A stretch of DNA of 64,000 bases, taken from Mesostigma viride (taxonomy: Eukaryota > Streptophyta > Mesostigmatophyceae > Mesostigmatales > Mesostigmataceae). Below the pieces are notes generated by a model. That model did not search any database. It was not told the DNA's origin and saw only the letters and a list, made by a program, of their open reading frames with translations. Location: assembly GCA_009746045.1 (NCBI GenBank), contig RPFO01000165.1:4866692-4930691 (forward strand), in the 5' to 3' direction. Positions 11,201 to 18,969 of the stretch are shown here, in pieces. Position numbers and translations under genes: made by a program. The stretch's first letter is position 1, and the number at the start of each line of letters is the position of its first letter.

Positions 11201-12177
11201 CTGCATCGAAACAAACATGTACATTCATTGAGTTTCCATGGCGGACGCGATGTGGCTGATGCCTGTGGCCATAGCACACGGTCATACACCAACGCGCAAA
11301 AGAGTCACGGCATGAGTTGCAGATCATAGGCATGCTGGGAGAGTTTTTTAGATTGTCGAATGTAAGCTTCTTTTTTCTCAGAAATTACTAAAAACGGTGC
11401 AAGGTCTGCTCGCAGTACACTCAGTTGGGGTGGCAGCACACTTAACCCCCACACGAAGAGGAACAGGTAGCTAGTTGGGCACCCTTTCACATCAAGACGA
11501 TAATCCATGAGCAAATGCTTCTTAACCTTCACCTATGGAAGCTGACTATACTAACTATAATTTGACTGCGTAGTTCTGCACATTTGGTGCTCTTTCCCAG
11601 CAACCCATGGGGTCCTATGCCACCTGTCCTGCGATGCTAGCAGCTCCTTACCACATGAGCGTTTGCAACATCCATCCGCATGTCATTACACACTCACCGT
11701 AGACCTTCCTGAAAGTTCCCACAAGGCCCCCCTTTCTCACCTCGCAAGGGTCCTGTGTGCAGGGTTATGTATGCTGCCATCCACAAGTACATCTTGCCCA
11801 CATGATTTTATCCTAGCGAACCTAACTCACAAACCTACTAGCTCACCAAAGGCATAGAGCGGATAGGTGACCAGCCGAATGGCGGAGACCAAATCCCCGT
11901 GCCGCCTCGCTTCCCCGGCATCCACCATGTGCTGTACGTGCTGCGACAAGAAGCCTCTGGCAATCTCCGTATCTCGGTCTTCCTGGCCATGATGCGACTG
12001 GTCGCGCGGGGTCCTAGACTCAGCAGCATGGCTCCCCACCGGCCGGGTGCCGAACGCGGTGACCGCATTGAGCAGGATTTCTCGGCGGCTTCGCGACACG
12101 TCGACCAACGGGTGTAACTTTGGGGACGATGGAACAGAGTAGGAACTCGCTCGGTCGTGTGAGTATATACTTTCCAT
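1816..12177 (-). CDS. Predicted seven-exon gustatory-receptor-like (GRL) multi-pass membrane protein
   Basis: Joined model of 524 codons on the minus strand: exons 12177-11839, 11532-11442, 10899-10733, 8003-7746, 7252-7028, 2376-2341 and 2274-1816. Every junction has GT..AG ends, and the phases agree (0, 1, 0, 0, 0, 0). Hydrophobic segments fall near residues 97-113, 132-143, 152-176, 183-210, 238-268 (long), 286-302, 392-413, 420-440 and 503-521, consistent with a seven- or eight-pass protein. The last exon resembles insect Gr / GRL C-termini: an FIARLNEAPVGYSAW block, then SIFG and TTYLVVLLTF, which lines up with the family's TYhhhhhQF signature (T replaces Q). Insect members are ligand-gated cation channels; the role of algal homologues is unknown. 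The fold assignment rests on C-terminal similarity. Exon 5's 3' end is the least certain boundary, and further exons inside the 4.65-kb fifth intron cannot be excluded. Confidence 0.6.
2341..2376 (-). CDS. GRL-like gene, exon 6 (36-nt microexon)
   Basis: A 12-codon exon (VLHEHLLRPWLN) between acceptor CATCTCCCCAG and donor GTGTAC, phase 0 on both sides. It is separated from exon 7 by a 66-bp intron. Confidence 0.45.
2552..3131 (+). repeat. 580-bp uninterrupted purine tract (GGGGGA/GGGGA)n
   Basis: Only A and G on the plus strand across the whole interval, with GGGGA, GGGGGA and a few GGGA units. It lies in intron 5 of the GRL-like gene, so the transcript strand is (TCCCCC)n. Such tracts can form triplex and G-quadruplex structures. 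The Gly/Glu- and Pro/Ser-only frames it creates are artefacts. Confidence 0.97.
3132..4240. other. Intron 5 sequence, no gene seen
   Basis: No supported coding region. The interval 3670-3920 holds degenerate copies of a unit with the motif CAGAAGAGCG[C/T]TG and CAGTGGGGCA, suggesting an eroded tandem duplication. Confidence 0.4.
4241..4366 (+). repeat. 10-bp tandem repeat (AGCTACTCTG)n
   Basis: About a dozen copies of AGCTACTCTG, with variant units at both ends (AGCTACACTG, AGCTACCATG). Located in intron 5 of the GRL-like gene. Confidence 0.95.
4389..4550 (+). repeat. Two direct copies of an 82-bp unit
   Basis: Units 4389-4470 and 4471-4550 both begin GGGGTAACCACAGGCATCA and end ATTAGCATTTA, with a few substitutions. 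A simple tandem duplication. Confidence 0.9.
4675..5117 (+). repeat. 89-bp minisatellite, five units
   Basis: Units start at 4675, 4764, 4853, 4942 and 5028; the fourth unit lacks 3 bp (86 bp). Each unit contains a CCCCAGTGGGG palindrome and AGAGACGCAGAGCC. Because 89 is not a multiple of three, the array gives the same peptide repeat in all frames, which explains the overlapping open frames here. No gene is inferred. Confidence 0.97.
5118..6359. other. Intron 5 sequence, no gene seen
   Basis: No supported gene. Around 5549-5585 the hairpin-forming motif GTGCTCCGTGACTCCC..GGGAGC-like appears; the same motif recurs at 13816-13845. Two copies of a GAAGCGGGTCTCACCCTT-like motif lie at 5930-5953 and 6022-6042. 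Confidence 0.4.
6360..6465 (+). repeat. 14-bp A+T-rich tandem repeat (CTATGTTGTACTAT)n
   Basis: About seven copies of CTATGTTGTACTAT / CTATGTGCTACTAT, preceded by a short palindromic TATACTATATCATAGTATA sequence. Confidence 0.9.
6540..6875 (+). repeat. Degenerate ~30-bp tandem repeat
   Basis: Repeated blocks with GACCGCTAGGG and CACTAGGGTATAGT spaced about 30-45 bp, with heavy divergence and indels. An old minisatellite within intron 5. Confidence 0.8.
7028..7252 (-). CDS. GRL-like gene, exon 5
   Basis: Acceptor TTGTGTGTTGCAG is strong. It begins with a hydrophobic segment (VTAYVFSLGNLFLAYI). The donor is uncertain: GTGTGC at 7022-7027 keeps phase 0 with exon 6 and was chosen. An upstream AAGTGGGG site would give phase 1. 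Confidence 0.45.
7485..7690 (+). repeat. Degenerate short tandem repeat in intron 4
   Basis: Many imperfect copies of CCCTAAGCGATC / AATCACCCCTAAG. No coding content. Confidence 0.7.
7746..8003 (-). CDS. GRL-like gene, exon 4
   Basis: Acceptor ..TATAAGCAG, donor GTGCGA. 86 residues, phase 0 on both sides. It holds a strongly hydrophobic run of about 30 residues (LYLANLVLIGIAVAGAISLL), the clearest membrane segment of the gene. Confidence 0.6.
8209..8345 (+). repeat. Interstitial telomere-type TTTAGGG repeats
   Basis: Three blocks of (GGGTTTA)n separated by a repeated spacer TTTCTGTCTCGTTTGGCACA. TTTAGGG is the plant/Arabidopsis-type telomere unit also used by several green algae. The spacers and the position inside intron 3 of the GRL-like gene show that this is interstitial, not a chromosome end. 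Confidence 0.95.
8556..8838 (+). repeat. 24-bp minisatellite, about twelve units
   Basis: Nearly identical copies of GGGAGGGCTATCCCAAAAGT followed by GGGT. Because 24 is a multiple of three, open frames run through it with an IPKVGGRA-type repeat, but there is no sign of a real gene. Located in intron 3 of the GRL-like gene. Confidence 0.96.
8839..9331. other. Intron 3 sequence, no gene seen
   Basis: Nothing recognisable on either strand between the 24-bp array and the TATTCA array. Confidence 0.4.
9332..9663 (+). repeat. Hexanucleotide microsatellite (TATTCA)n, about 55 copies
   Basis: A virtually perfect array of TATTCA. The same hexamer recurs as a short run at 10608-10633, which links it to the repeat-rich block between them. 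The IFIFIF / MNMNMN / YEYEYE translations are artefacts of the array. Confidence 0.98.
9700..10640 (+). repeat. G-rich duplicated block in intron 3
   Basis: Two diverged copies of a unit lie at about 9960-10060 and 10480-10580: both have GACTGG, ATCGAAACT, CTACTAGA and ACGGTCGGCTT, followed by a GGGG-rich tract. Between them (10056-10330) roughly 100-bp G-rich units repeat GACGGATCCGCCAG, CCCTCGCTGAGG and CCTCCGGGTGGG. The reading frames here have no recognisable domains. Confidence 0.75.
10733..10899 (-). CDS. GRL-like gene, exon 3
   Basis: Acceptor preceded by a pyrimidine tract (CCCCCCCAG), donor GTGGGC after CTCTTCCAG. It encodes two membrane-compatible segments, one around KFGPLVYVHGWAATGW and one around LIFVELLWLF. 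Confidence 0.55.
11442..11532 (-). CDS. GRL-like gene, exon 2
   Basis: Acceptor ..CCATAG, donor GTGTGC after GGGTTAA; 91 nt. It encodes a hydrophobic YLFLFVWGL segment. Its phase-1 end combines with exon 3 to give a serine codon. Confidence 0.5.
11839..12177 (-). CDS. GRL-like gene, exon 1 (N-terminus)
   Basis: Starts at ATG 12177 and encodes 113 residues. A Ser/His-rich cytosol-like N-terminus (MESIYSHDRASS..) ends in a first hydrophobic segment (VTYPLYAFGEL). The donor chosen is GTAGGT (phase 0), because it is compatible with the frame of exon 2. A nearby GGTGAGC site gives phase 1 and would run into a stop. Confidence 0.5.
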
Positions 12178-12180
12178 ATA

Positions 12181-12862
12181 ATACTCGCATGCCCTAAGGC
12201 TTCCTAATCAGCTTGGTAAGTGGTGCGCGTAAATCGCACGCAACGAATTTCCCCCCACTTCCGTTGTTAATGGCAACGGAGCAAAACCGACGTGCCAGTA
12301 ATGTAACATGTTTGTAAATATAGAAACAAACTTACAACACAGACGTCAATGATCCGCCACCAGACTGCTCTAGTTATGCTGCTGCAAATTATCAGGATCT
12401 CAAGGAACGAGCTTTCAAACGACTAAATGCCTCCATGACAAGGACGACTTCGAGCAATGATTCCTGTTGTAGACTGGCAGCCTATATCCCAAACCAAGGC
12501 ACGCGGCGATACAGGCGCGCCTTTGCGCCATGGCAGCAAGTAACTAACGATGACCCAGAATCCAGTTCTCCGGCGCAATTTAACCTACCTTATGCATCAA
12601 CCGACCTAAGCACCGTATGAGCACAGCAAAGCGCGCGTCGTGGCAAAACTTTGCCGTGGTATCGTGCAACGGCTTGCTGCCTCACTGAAAGAAAATAAAG
12701 ATGGCTTCCAGGCTGTGGACGGGTGTCGGGTGAGAGGGCAGAACCAGGATGTGCAAGAGTGGTTTTTGGTCCGGCCACGTTCTGCCCAGTTTGGCAGGGA
12801 AAAGACGTAAGCACATGACTCGTGGACACGGTTTATATATGACAAGTTTTGCGCCGCCAGCA
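12181..12862. other. Upstream of GRL-like gene, no gene seen
   Basis: No supported coding region. It would contain the promoter of the minus-strand GRL-like gene and the upstream region of the 5S rRNA gene. I could not identify a convincing promoter element. Confidence 0.35.
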
Positions 12863-12980
12863 TGATTCGTTCATACCAGGCAGAACACACCGCATCCCAT
12901 CAGACCTGCGAAGTTAAGCTGCCTTGGGCCAGTTTAGTAGTGTGATCGGTGACGGCACGCGAATCCCTGGTGACGAATTG
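12863..12980 (+). rRNA. 5S rRNA gene (divergent)
   Basis: The internal region matches eukaryotic 5S rRNA: TTCATACCAGGCAGAACAC, then GCATCCCATCAGACCTGCGA, AAGTTAAGCTGCCTTGGGCC and AGTTTAGTAG. The ends pair as helix I: ATTCGT at 12865-12870 with ACGAAT at 12973-12978. In the 3' half the sequence departs from the usual form, but GTGTG and CACGC can pair as a replacement helix, so the fold is kept. A TTTT run at about 12985 is a plausible RNA polymerase III stop. Only one copy is seen here, so it is either a functional dispersed gene or a recent retrocopy. Confidence 0.8.
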
Positions 12981-14104
12981 TACCTTTTGCGACCCGGCTT
13001 TCCTCGTGGTAGGGCACTTTTTGCTACGATCACTTTGCTAAGTTTTTTTATGTCGGCCTCGAGGATAGACATGGTGATTCCTTCGTGACAAGCACCTTCA
13101 AAGAACAGCTAGTCGAGGACATGGGGGGGCTACTAGGCCTCTCCGTGATTTGGACCACTGAAGATGATGGACAAGGCCAAGTGGGCCCAGGATTAATTAA
13201 ATTAATCATTCATTTTAAAAAAATGCGTCACGTGAGCATGAGTCCTCAGTGCCCCCAGGAGGGGGACATGGGATGGAATGGATGGTGTAAGCTATCTAGC
13301 TAGGTCCTAGTTACAGGGGTGTGGGCACCGCGGCCCGAATCGCTATGAATGCCATACTTGGTCACACGCGGAGCCCCCACAAGCTTGGGGGTGGTCTCCT
13401 TCATCACTACTTGCCATCTATCCTTGCGCACCATCTGCCTCCATATTACAGTCAAACCAGGAGGCTGCCCGGGTGTGAGCCCGTCACGTCTAGTGTAGCA
13501 CATGTCCATGCCGAGTCTATCACGAAAAGTCCACGGGTGGCGGCCCTGCCGCGCGCGGCCGGGGGCACGCCAGGTGATCGAGGACATATCGCGCCCAGGC
13601 TGGGCGGGCTTGGTGCCAGCTAGTCTATCTAATGTATCTACCGAGGTCATAGAGGACAACGAACCCCCTCCCGTGGGGAAGCGCCCGCGTTTGCAAACAC
13701 GCGGGAAGCACGCCAGACACGTCCCCTAGGGTAGAGAGCTTAGACTAGAGTTGGCTTGACGTTGTAGATAGATTAGACCGGTAGGATTGTTTGCATCCAT
13801 CCATCCATCGGGGTTAATGCTCCGTGACTCCCGAACGGGAGCATGAGTCTAATTAATTGATTAATTAAGTCGTGACAAGTACACAAAAATACTACAGTAA
13901 AGCAGGTCAAGAATTTTCTCAAGCAACGTCCCCATATATATCAAGGAGACAACCAGCGCTGGCTAGAAATAGGGAGAATCCTGACCATGGTAGCTCCATG
14001 GTGGACCGTTGAATGAATTAATTAATGGTGGACCGTAGGGAACCCCTCCGGCCCCTGCCAAGGAGTGTCATGATGCGTAATTGTCGCGTTTGCGTGCAAC
14101 TATC
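12981..14104. other. Intergenic with repeat fragments
   Basis: No firmly supported gene. 13205-13290 carries, inverted, the motif seen at about 1075-1240 (CATTCCAT, TGAGGACT, TGCTCACGTGACGCA, TTAAT-rich). 13660-13790 resembles the 3' tail of the LINE at 16060-16180 (TGTGGGGAAGC.., CGC.., then AGTTAG/AGATTAG-rich), so it may be the end of another LINE copy. 13816-13845 is the CTCCGTGACTCCCGAACGGG hairpin motif. Confidence 0.35.
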
Positions 14105-16150
14105 TCCATCAACCCTTGCTCGCCTGCGGTACGACGCGGCGGTCGGTGCCGACCACCTTTTGGCTGAGCTACAAAAGACCCCTGCGGTGAGGGAGCTTCT
14201 TCTGCTGGCGTTTTGCAATCGTGTCCTACTCTCTGATGAGCCTCCGCCTGCTGAGTGGCAGACGGCCATCCGCCCATCCGGGTCATGATGTACAAGACGG
14301 GCTCTGCTGCTGAAGGTCCCCGGTAACTATCGGGGTGTCTGCCTCCACGCGCCGCGCTGATGGTCTTCATGCGCATGATGCTGCACAGGCTCCGCGCGGC
14401 GCGCTGGACCCGCACCTGGGTGAGTCTTAGATGGGTTTCCGTCGTGGCCGTAACACTGTCATGGCTGTATTTGTGGCGCGCCGGCTGATGGAGGAGGTGC
14501 GTCACATTTGCCCTAATGGTTTTCCGCTGGTCTTCATTTTTGTTGACTATTATATCAAGGCTTTCGACACGGTCCTCTGGGAGGCTCTTTTGTCCATCGG
14601 CTAGCTCTGGACCGCGTGCCCCCAGCGTTTATTGCTGCCATTCGCCGGCTGTATGAGGGCTCACAGGCAGTAGTGCGGACTGCGGAAGGCACCACCCCAC
14701 CATTTCCCCTTCATCACGGGGTGTGGCAAGGTTGTGTCCTGTCCCCATTAATTAATTCAGATGAATTAGGAACATAACTCCGTTGGGAGTATATGTAGCA
14801 CATAGCCCAGAGAAGGGGCATTTGGCCTATCATACATTCTAAGCTACTTCCTGCAAGGGTGGGAATGTAAACGACCCTTGCTCTAGGTGCACCAGGGCAC
14901 TTGCAACCCCATGATCTTCAAGCTATGCCCAGCTAAGGGGGAGCCTGTCATGGGGGGGAAGATGAGCATAGCTATACAAAAGCTAGGGCATGGCGTCTCA
15001 GCAGAGAGTTACTCCCTGCATGGGCACGGCATAATAAAATAAAGCTAGGCATCATTTGGAGGGTGGCTCATCATAGGCACACATGTACATGACTGTCCCC
15101 ATACCTGTTCATTCTTGTCGTGGATCACGTAATGCGCCAGGCACGTGCACGCTTTACTGCTCTTAAGGGGTTCGAGCCAGGCTTGGACATCGATCGCGAA
15201 TATGGCGGCGGTGCAGCCCTGGCTACCGCTTGCCCGACCTGATTTATGCGGATGATACCACCCTCATCGAACGCCCAGAGCACATTCAGACCTGGCTAGC
15301 TGGACTGTCTGGGGTTGGAGGCGCGGGCGGTGGGGTTGGAGATTAGCGTCAAAACTGAGGCGATGGTGATTGCCGATTGGGGCTACCAGTCGCCCGCCGC
15401 TGCCGCAGCTGCTAGACGGGAAGGAGGTCGAGTTCCATGATCGCTTCAAACTGCTGGGGAGCATGCTCCTTGACACCGCCGACGATGACATGGACATCCG
15501 CATCGGCCTGGCCTGGGCTAGGCATCGTTCGCTCAAAACCTACTGGCACTCGAAGGCCCTGGGCGAGCACCGCAAGCGCATGCTCCTCAAGGTCCTGGTC
15601 CTCACGGTGCTCACCTATGGCGCCGAGGCATGGACGCTCACGGACACGCTGGCCGCCAAGCTAGACGGCACGGTTTACAGGATCCTCCACCACGCCCTGA
15701 ACGTAGGGTTTTCCACACATAGGTCATTATTATAGAGTCTTTGTACCAGGGTATGCCTCGCATTTCGGACGAGATTAGACAACGTAGGATAGCATTCGTA
15801 GGACATCTTACTCGTACCAGTCAGGTAGACACCGACCTCGGTCTGGCCCGCCCCCAGCAGCTTTTCCAGCCTGGGCGGCATATCCTAACCTGGCCTGCCC
15901 CCAAGGACATTCCTAAAAAGATAGGTAAACATGCCGTGACCTACCCACAGCAGTTGCTGGCCGACCTACTGGTCCGAGCTAAGTTTGAACATCGCATTCA
16001 CTCCCTCTCTCTTGCTTGGACTGCTATGCAGAACACAAGAAGAGGTGGAAGACGATTGTCACGGCTCACACGTCAGCCCCTGTGGGCAAGCCACCCCCCC
16101 AAAAGAGGAAGGGGCGCTTTGCTGAGTAGAAGAGTTAGGGTTTTGATTCT
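14105..16150 (+). pseudogene. LINE reverse transcriptase ORF2, copy B (5'-truncated, frame-broken)
   Basis: A non-LTR reverse-transcriptase gene in several frames. In order: LRYDAAVGADH block; GFRRGRNTVMAVFVARRL; VFIFVDYYIKAFDTV with the first catalytic aspartate; a VWQGCVLSP block; a LIYADDTTLI block at about 15241-15270 with the YADD catalytic motif; the thumb/C-terminal block FHDRFKLLGSML..RIGLAWA..LTYGAEAW at 15370-15735; and IRQRRIAFVGHLTR at 15741-16157. Stops and frameshifts break it in several places, and a 344-bp insertion interrupts it after LSP. 5' truncation is typical of LINE copies. The 3' end is followed by a repetitive TTAGATTAG tail. Confidence 0.85.
14749..15092. mobile_element. 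344-bp non-autonomous insertion in LINE copy B
   Basis: The LINE frame is interrupted between two perfect copies of CTGTCCCCAT (14739-14748 and 15093-15102), a 10-bp target-site duplication. Removing the insert restores continuity with copy A at the ACCTGTTCATT block. The insert starts TAATTAATTCAG, has no coding capacity and carries a motif near its left end that recurs inverted at 16235-16267. Confidence 0.8.
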
Positions 16151-16961
16151 AGATTAGTTAGATTAGCTTAGAGTTAGATTAGTTCGGTTTCGCGCGGCTT
16201 CGCCCACCTCCATCCAGCCAGCCAGCAAGGGAATATGTGCTACATGATCTCCCAACGGAGTCATGTTATAATTTAATTTATTTTTATTTTATTTTTAATC
16301 TCCAGCAACATTAGGCCACTAATGGACCCGAGCATATGACTATTTCCAAGCCACGTGTGAGTGAAACTGGCAAGTAAACCATTGTGGCTCAATGTCTGAG
16401 TGCACAATGCCGGGGAGGGATAGGTGGGCCGGTATGACCCGGCTATAAATACACCGCCAATAAAAGGCATATCACAGTATAATTAAGTGAGACAACTATG
16501 TGCTGACATCTATGAGTAGTATAAGCTTGTGGTAGCTCAGCTGAAAGGTCTCATCAAGAGGATCTAGAATCGCGTGTACAACACGTACCCAAATTGAAAG
16601 AGCAAAAGTCGAAGAGTGGGATTATGTGGAGCTAGTAGTCTCGGACGATGAGAAGAACCTTGCAAATGGCGGCACCGTTAAATACCACAAGTACATCTGC
16701 AAGCTTTGACAGTGGCCAGCGCATGGGGACGCCGGTCGGGTTTAGCTCGACACGAGTGGTGGGGCATCTGGCCCACATCGTGTGTAAGGCCGGTGCCTGT
16801 TTTTGCACCCAGTCTCCGGGTGATCTGCAGGAACGGACGTCTTAGGAAGGTCTATTTCGGCAATTGGAGGCGAAGCGGAATTCAAAGAAGAAGTTGGATG
16901 CTAAAGTGCAGGCTGCTGCCACTTCCAACGGTGCTGCTTGGTTATTCCAGCCATCCTCGCC
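16151..16961. other. Intergenic; inverted fragment of the 344-bp insert family
   Basis: 16235-16267 is the reverse complement, with few mismatches, of 14769-14803 (ATGTGCTACAT..CTCCCAACGGAGT), so another member of that family starts here. No protein-coding gene could be supported in the rest. Confidence 0.5.
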
Positions 16962-17075
16962 AGCTTGTACAAACTTCGATTGCGCAAACCTTTCGACCGC
17001 ACAGGATGTAAGAATATGCGTTAACCTTGGTCAAAAGGTTTGCGCATAAAAAGTATAAGCACTAGCTTGTACAAC
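16962..17075. repeat. Truncated palindromic unit (left flank of Element I)
   Basis: Contains GGATGTAAGAATATGCGTTA, GGTCAAAAGGTTTGCGCATA and AGCTTGTACAAC, the right arm of the palindromes at 34022-34198 and 34434-34583; its left arm is degenerate. Element I inserted into the spacer of this repeat unit. Confidence 0.8.
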
Positions 17076-17116
17076 TTAGAACCGGCGCGGCGCGGAAGTA
17101 ATGGGTTCGAAACCTC

Positions 17117-17121
17117 GTGGG
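17117..17121. repeat. Element I target-site duplication, left (GTGGG)
   Basis: GTGGG here and at 33816-33820. The uninterrupted target occurs in the related repeat unit at about 34238 (CCTCGTGGGGACAG), confirming a 5-bp duplication. Confidence 0.85.
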
Positions 17122-17507
17122 AGTTAGTCCAAGTCTCCCGCCTGTAGCCTAAGTGGACACGTGCCAGCACCGCCGGCACCCAATTGGGTACTGGGACGGT
17201 GCTGGACTAGAGCAGTCGTGGCATGGACACGTGGCTATACTCAGTATGTGATGAGCCGGTACCTCAGTACCGGGACTGTAGTTGTCATGTTAGGACTGAC
17301 TAAATCAGGTTGTAACGGATAGGCTAGTCCCTCCAGGATCAGTAAGTTAGGCTTAACTTACGCAAAGTCTGGTCAGCCGCAATTGACGGCTGACCAGCAG
17401 TATATGTGCCATTATATCCTAATGCCAAGGTGTCTTGTCGTTTCCACACAAGCCATTTGGCATTGTCTGCGTCCACTGAGTTTCCCAGTTCTCGGTCTGC
17501 ACTAACT
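17122..17507 (+). repeat. Element I 5' LTR
   Basis: 386 bp, about 97% like the 3' LTR by eye. Termini form a 6-bp inverted repeat AGTTAG..CTAACT instead of the usual TG..CA. Contains the inverted repeat GTCAGCCGCAATTGACGGCTGAC and a TATA-like GTATATGTG. Confidence 0.92.
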
Positions 17508-17601
17508 TGCATTAAAAAACACCCCGTAAGGTGTGTGTTTTTGACGACGAGCGAACAGAAGCGTTCATTTCGAAACCATTTCTACACACACTTTCTTTAA
17601 A

Positions 17602-18968
17602 ATGTCTTCGAACCCAAACAACAACAAGGGCAAGGCTCCGATGAGGGCCAGGAGCCGATCTAGCTCTCCGACGTCCTCTTCATCGGGGACGTCAGACTCT
17701 GAACTCGCTGCGCAGAAAGAGATTGAGCGGGCGGCTCGGAGTTTTGATCAGTCCATGGAGGCTGATCCCTCTCCGTCGGGGACGTCGTCCTCGGGACACT
17801 GGTCTGAGGGGTCTTACAGCAGTGTCGTGCTTCGCGTGCCCCTGTATCCTCAGGGGAGGGGGTCCACGCCTGTGGTCAACAGGCCGAGGGGTCCTCCATA
17901 CGCCCCGACAGCTGCAGCAGCGGGGGCGGGACCATCGGCACCTCCTGCAGAGGAGGAGTCCATGGAGTTGTATGGTCTTCAGCCTGGTTCCTCGGCAGAG
18001 GAGCAGGACGACGCTCGTTCGCGGCAGGTGGCTGCGGACGAAGGGCTCGCTCGGGTGATGGCTGAGCGCGAGGAGCGCGAGGTTCGCCGGGCGGACACGC
18101 ACGCTCGTGCACGGGCCCAGCAGCGGGCGGATGCCGAGAATGTGCGTCGGGCGTTGTTTCGCAGTGATGTGGCTTCTGGTGAGGAGCGGTATGAGGTAAT
18201 GCGGCGGGGGGACCTTGCTTGTTTTAATAGCCTGCGTCGGTCACGTGAGCCGACAGTGCACCTCGGTGTGCATCAGGAGTCGGAGTACTCCTTGACAGGC
18301 CCGTCGGGGGCATCCGCTGAGGACGAGATCCTCATGACCCCGGCAAATTATGGTGGTGCGAGAGAGGGAGGCGAAGAAGCGCATGGAGACCTTCACAGCC
18401 GACAAGCTCCGTCGGCAGGCGCGGAGGGCCGCGGCAGAGGCAAAGAAGGAGCGCGAGCAGGCGGAGCGAGAGAGGCAGGTGGCGCTGGCGGAGCGCATTA
18501 AGCTCAAGATGTCAATCACCCAGGTGCGCCGGGACCGGATGGCCCGCGAACTCAGGGCCTGGAAAAAGGCTCAGGCGATGAAGCTGCAGCGTCTCGACGA
18601 GATGGAGGCGCCTGCATGGCAGGCAGGAGGCGGAGGAGCGTTACCGACGCTCGCTGGGACGGTGGGAAGCCAACGTGGGCAGGATGGAGGAGCGTATCCT
18701 GAAGCAGCGACGTCGCATGCTGAAGCATGCACGTAAGACAGCAGTGAGGGGTCCTCTTGGTGAAGCGGTAAGAGCCGAATTCGGCCTTGGGCCGGAGGAG
18801 GACGTGTCTGCAAGCCAAATGTTTTATTACCTTTCGCAACCAAAGAAGACCATCTCTAACCGTGATGGTACAGCTGCACGCACGCGTGCTTACCGCCAGC
18901 CCGGGGAAGCTGGACCGTCTAACCTGTCAAACAGGGAGGACATTATTGATCAACTTCAGCTGGCGTAA
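17602..18968 (+). pseudogene. Element I ORF1 (coiled-coil protein upstream of Gag), frameshifted
   Basis: Starts at ATG 17602, 94 bp after the 5' LTR. A Ser/Pro-rich N-terminal part is followed by a highly charged Glu/Arg/Ala-rich stretch (for example RRAAAEAKKEREQAERERQV) that should form a long coiled coil. The frame shifts near 18350 and again near 18675, and the product ends at TAA 18966. No known domain recognised. An ORF in the same position is found in Elements II, III and IV, so it is a family trait rather than chance. Confidence 0.65.
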
Positions 18969-18969
18969 G

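Noticed and set aside
11023-11292. Minus-strand open frame as an extra GRL exon
   Set aside because: Exon 2 and exon 3 join in perfect phase without it, and its own splice phases do not fit either neighbour.
16520-16580. tRNA-like A box (GTGGTAGCTCAGCTGA)
   Set aside because: No acceptor-stem pairing and no B box at the right distance.
17099-17115. tRNA gene from the GGTTCGAAACC B box
   Set aside because: No A box or cloverleaf; the motif belongs to the spacer of the 407-bp repeat unit. Kept only as a note.
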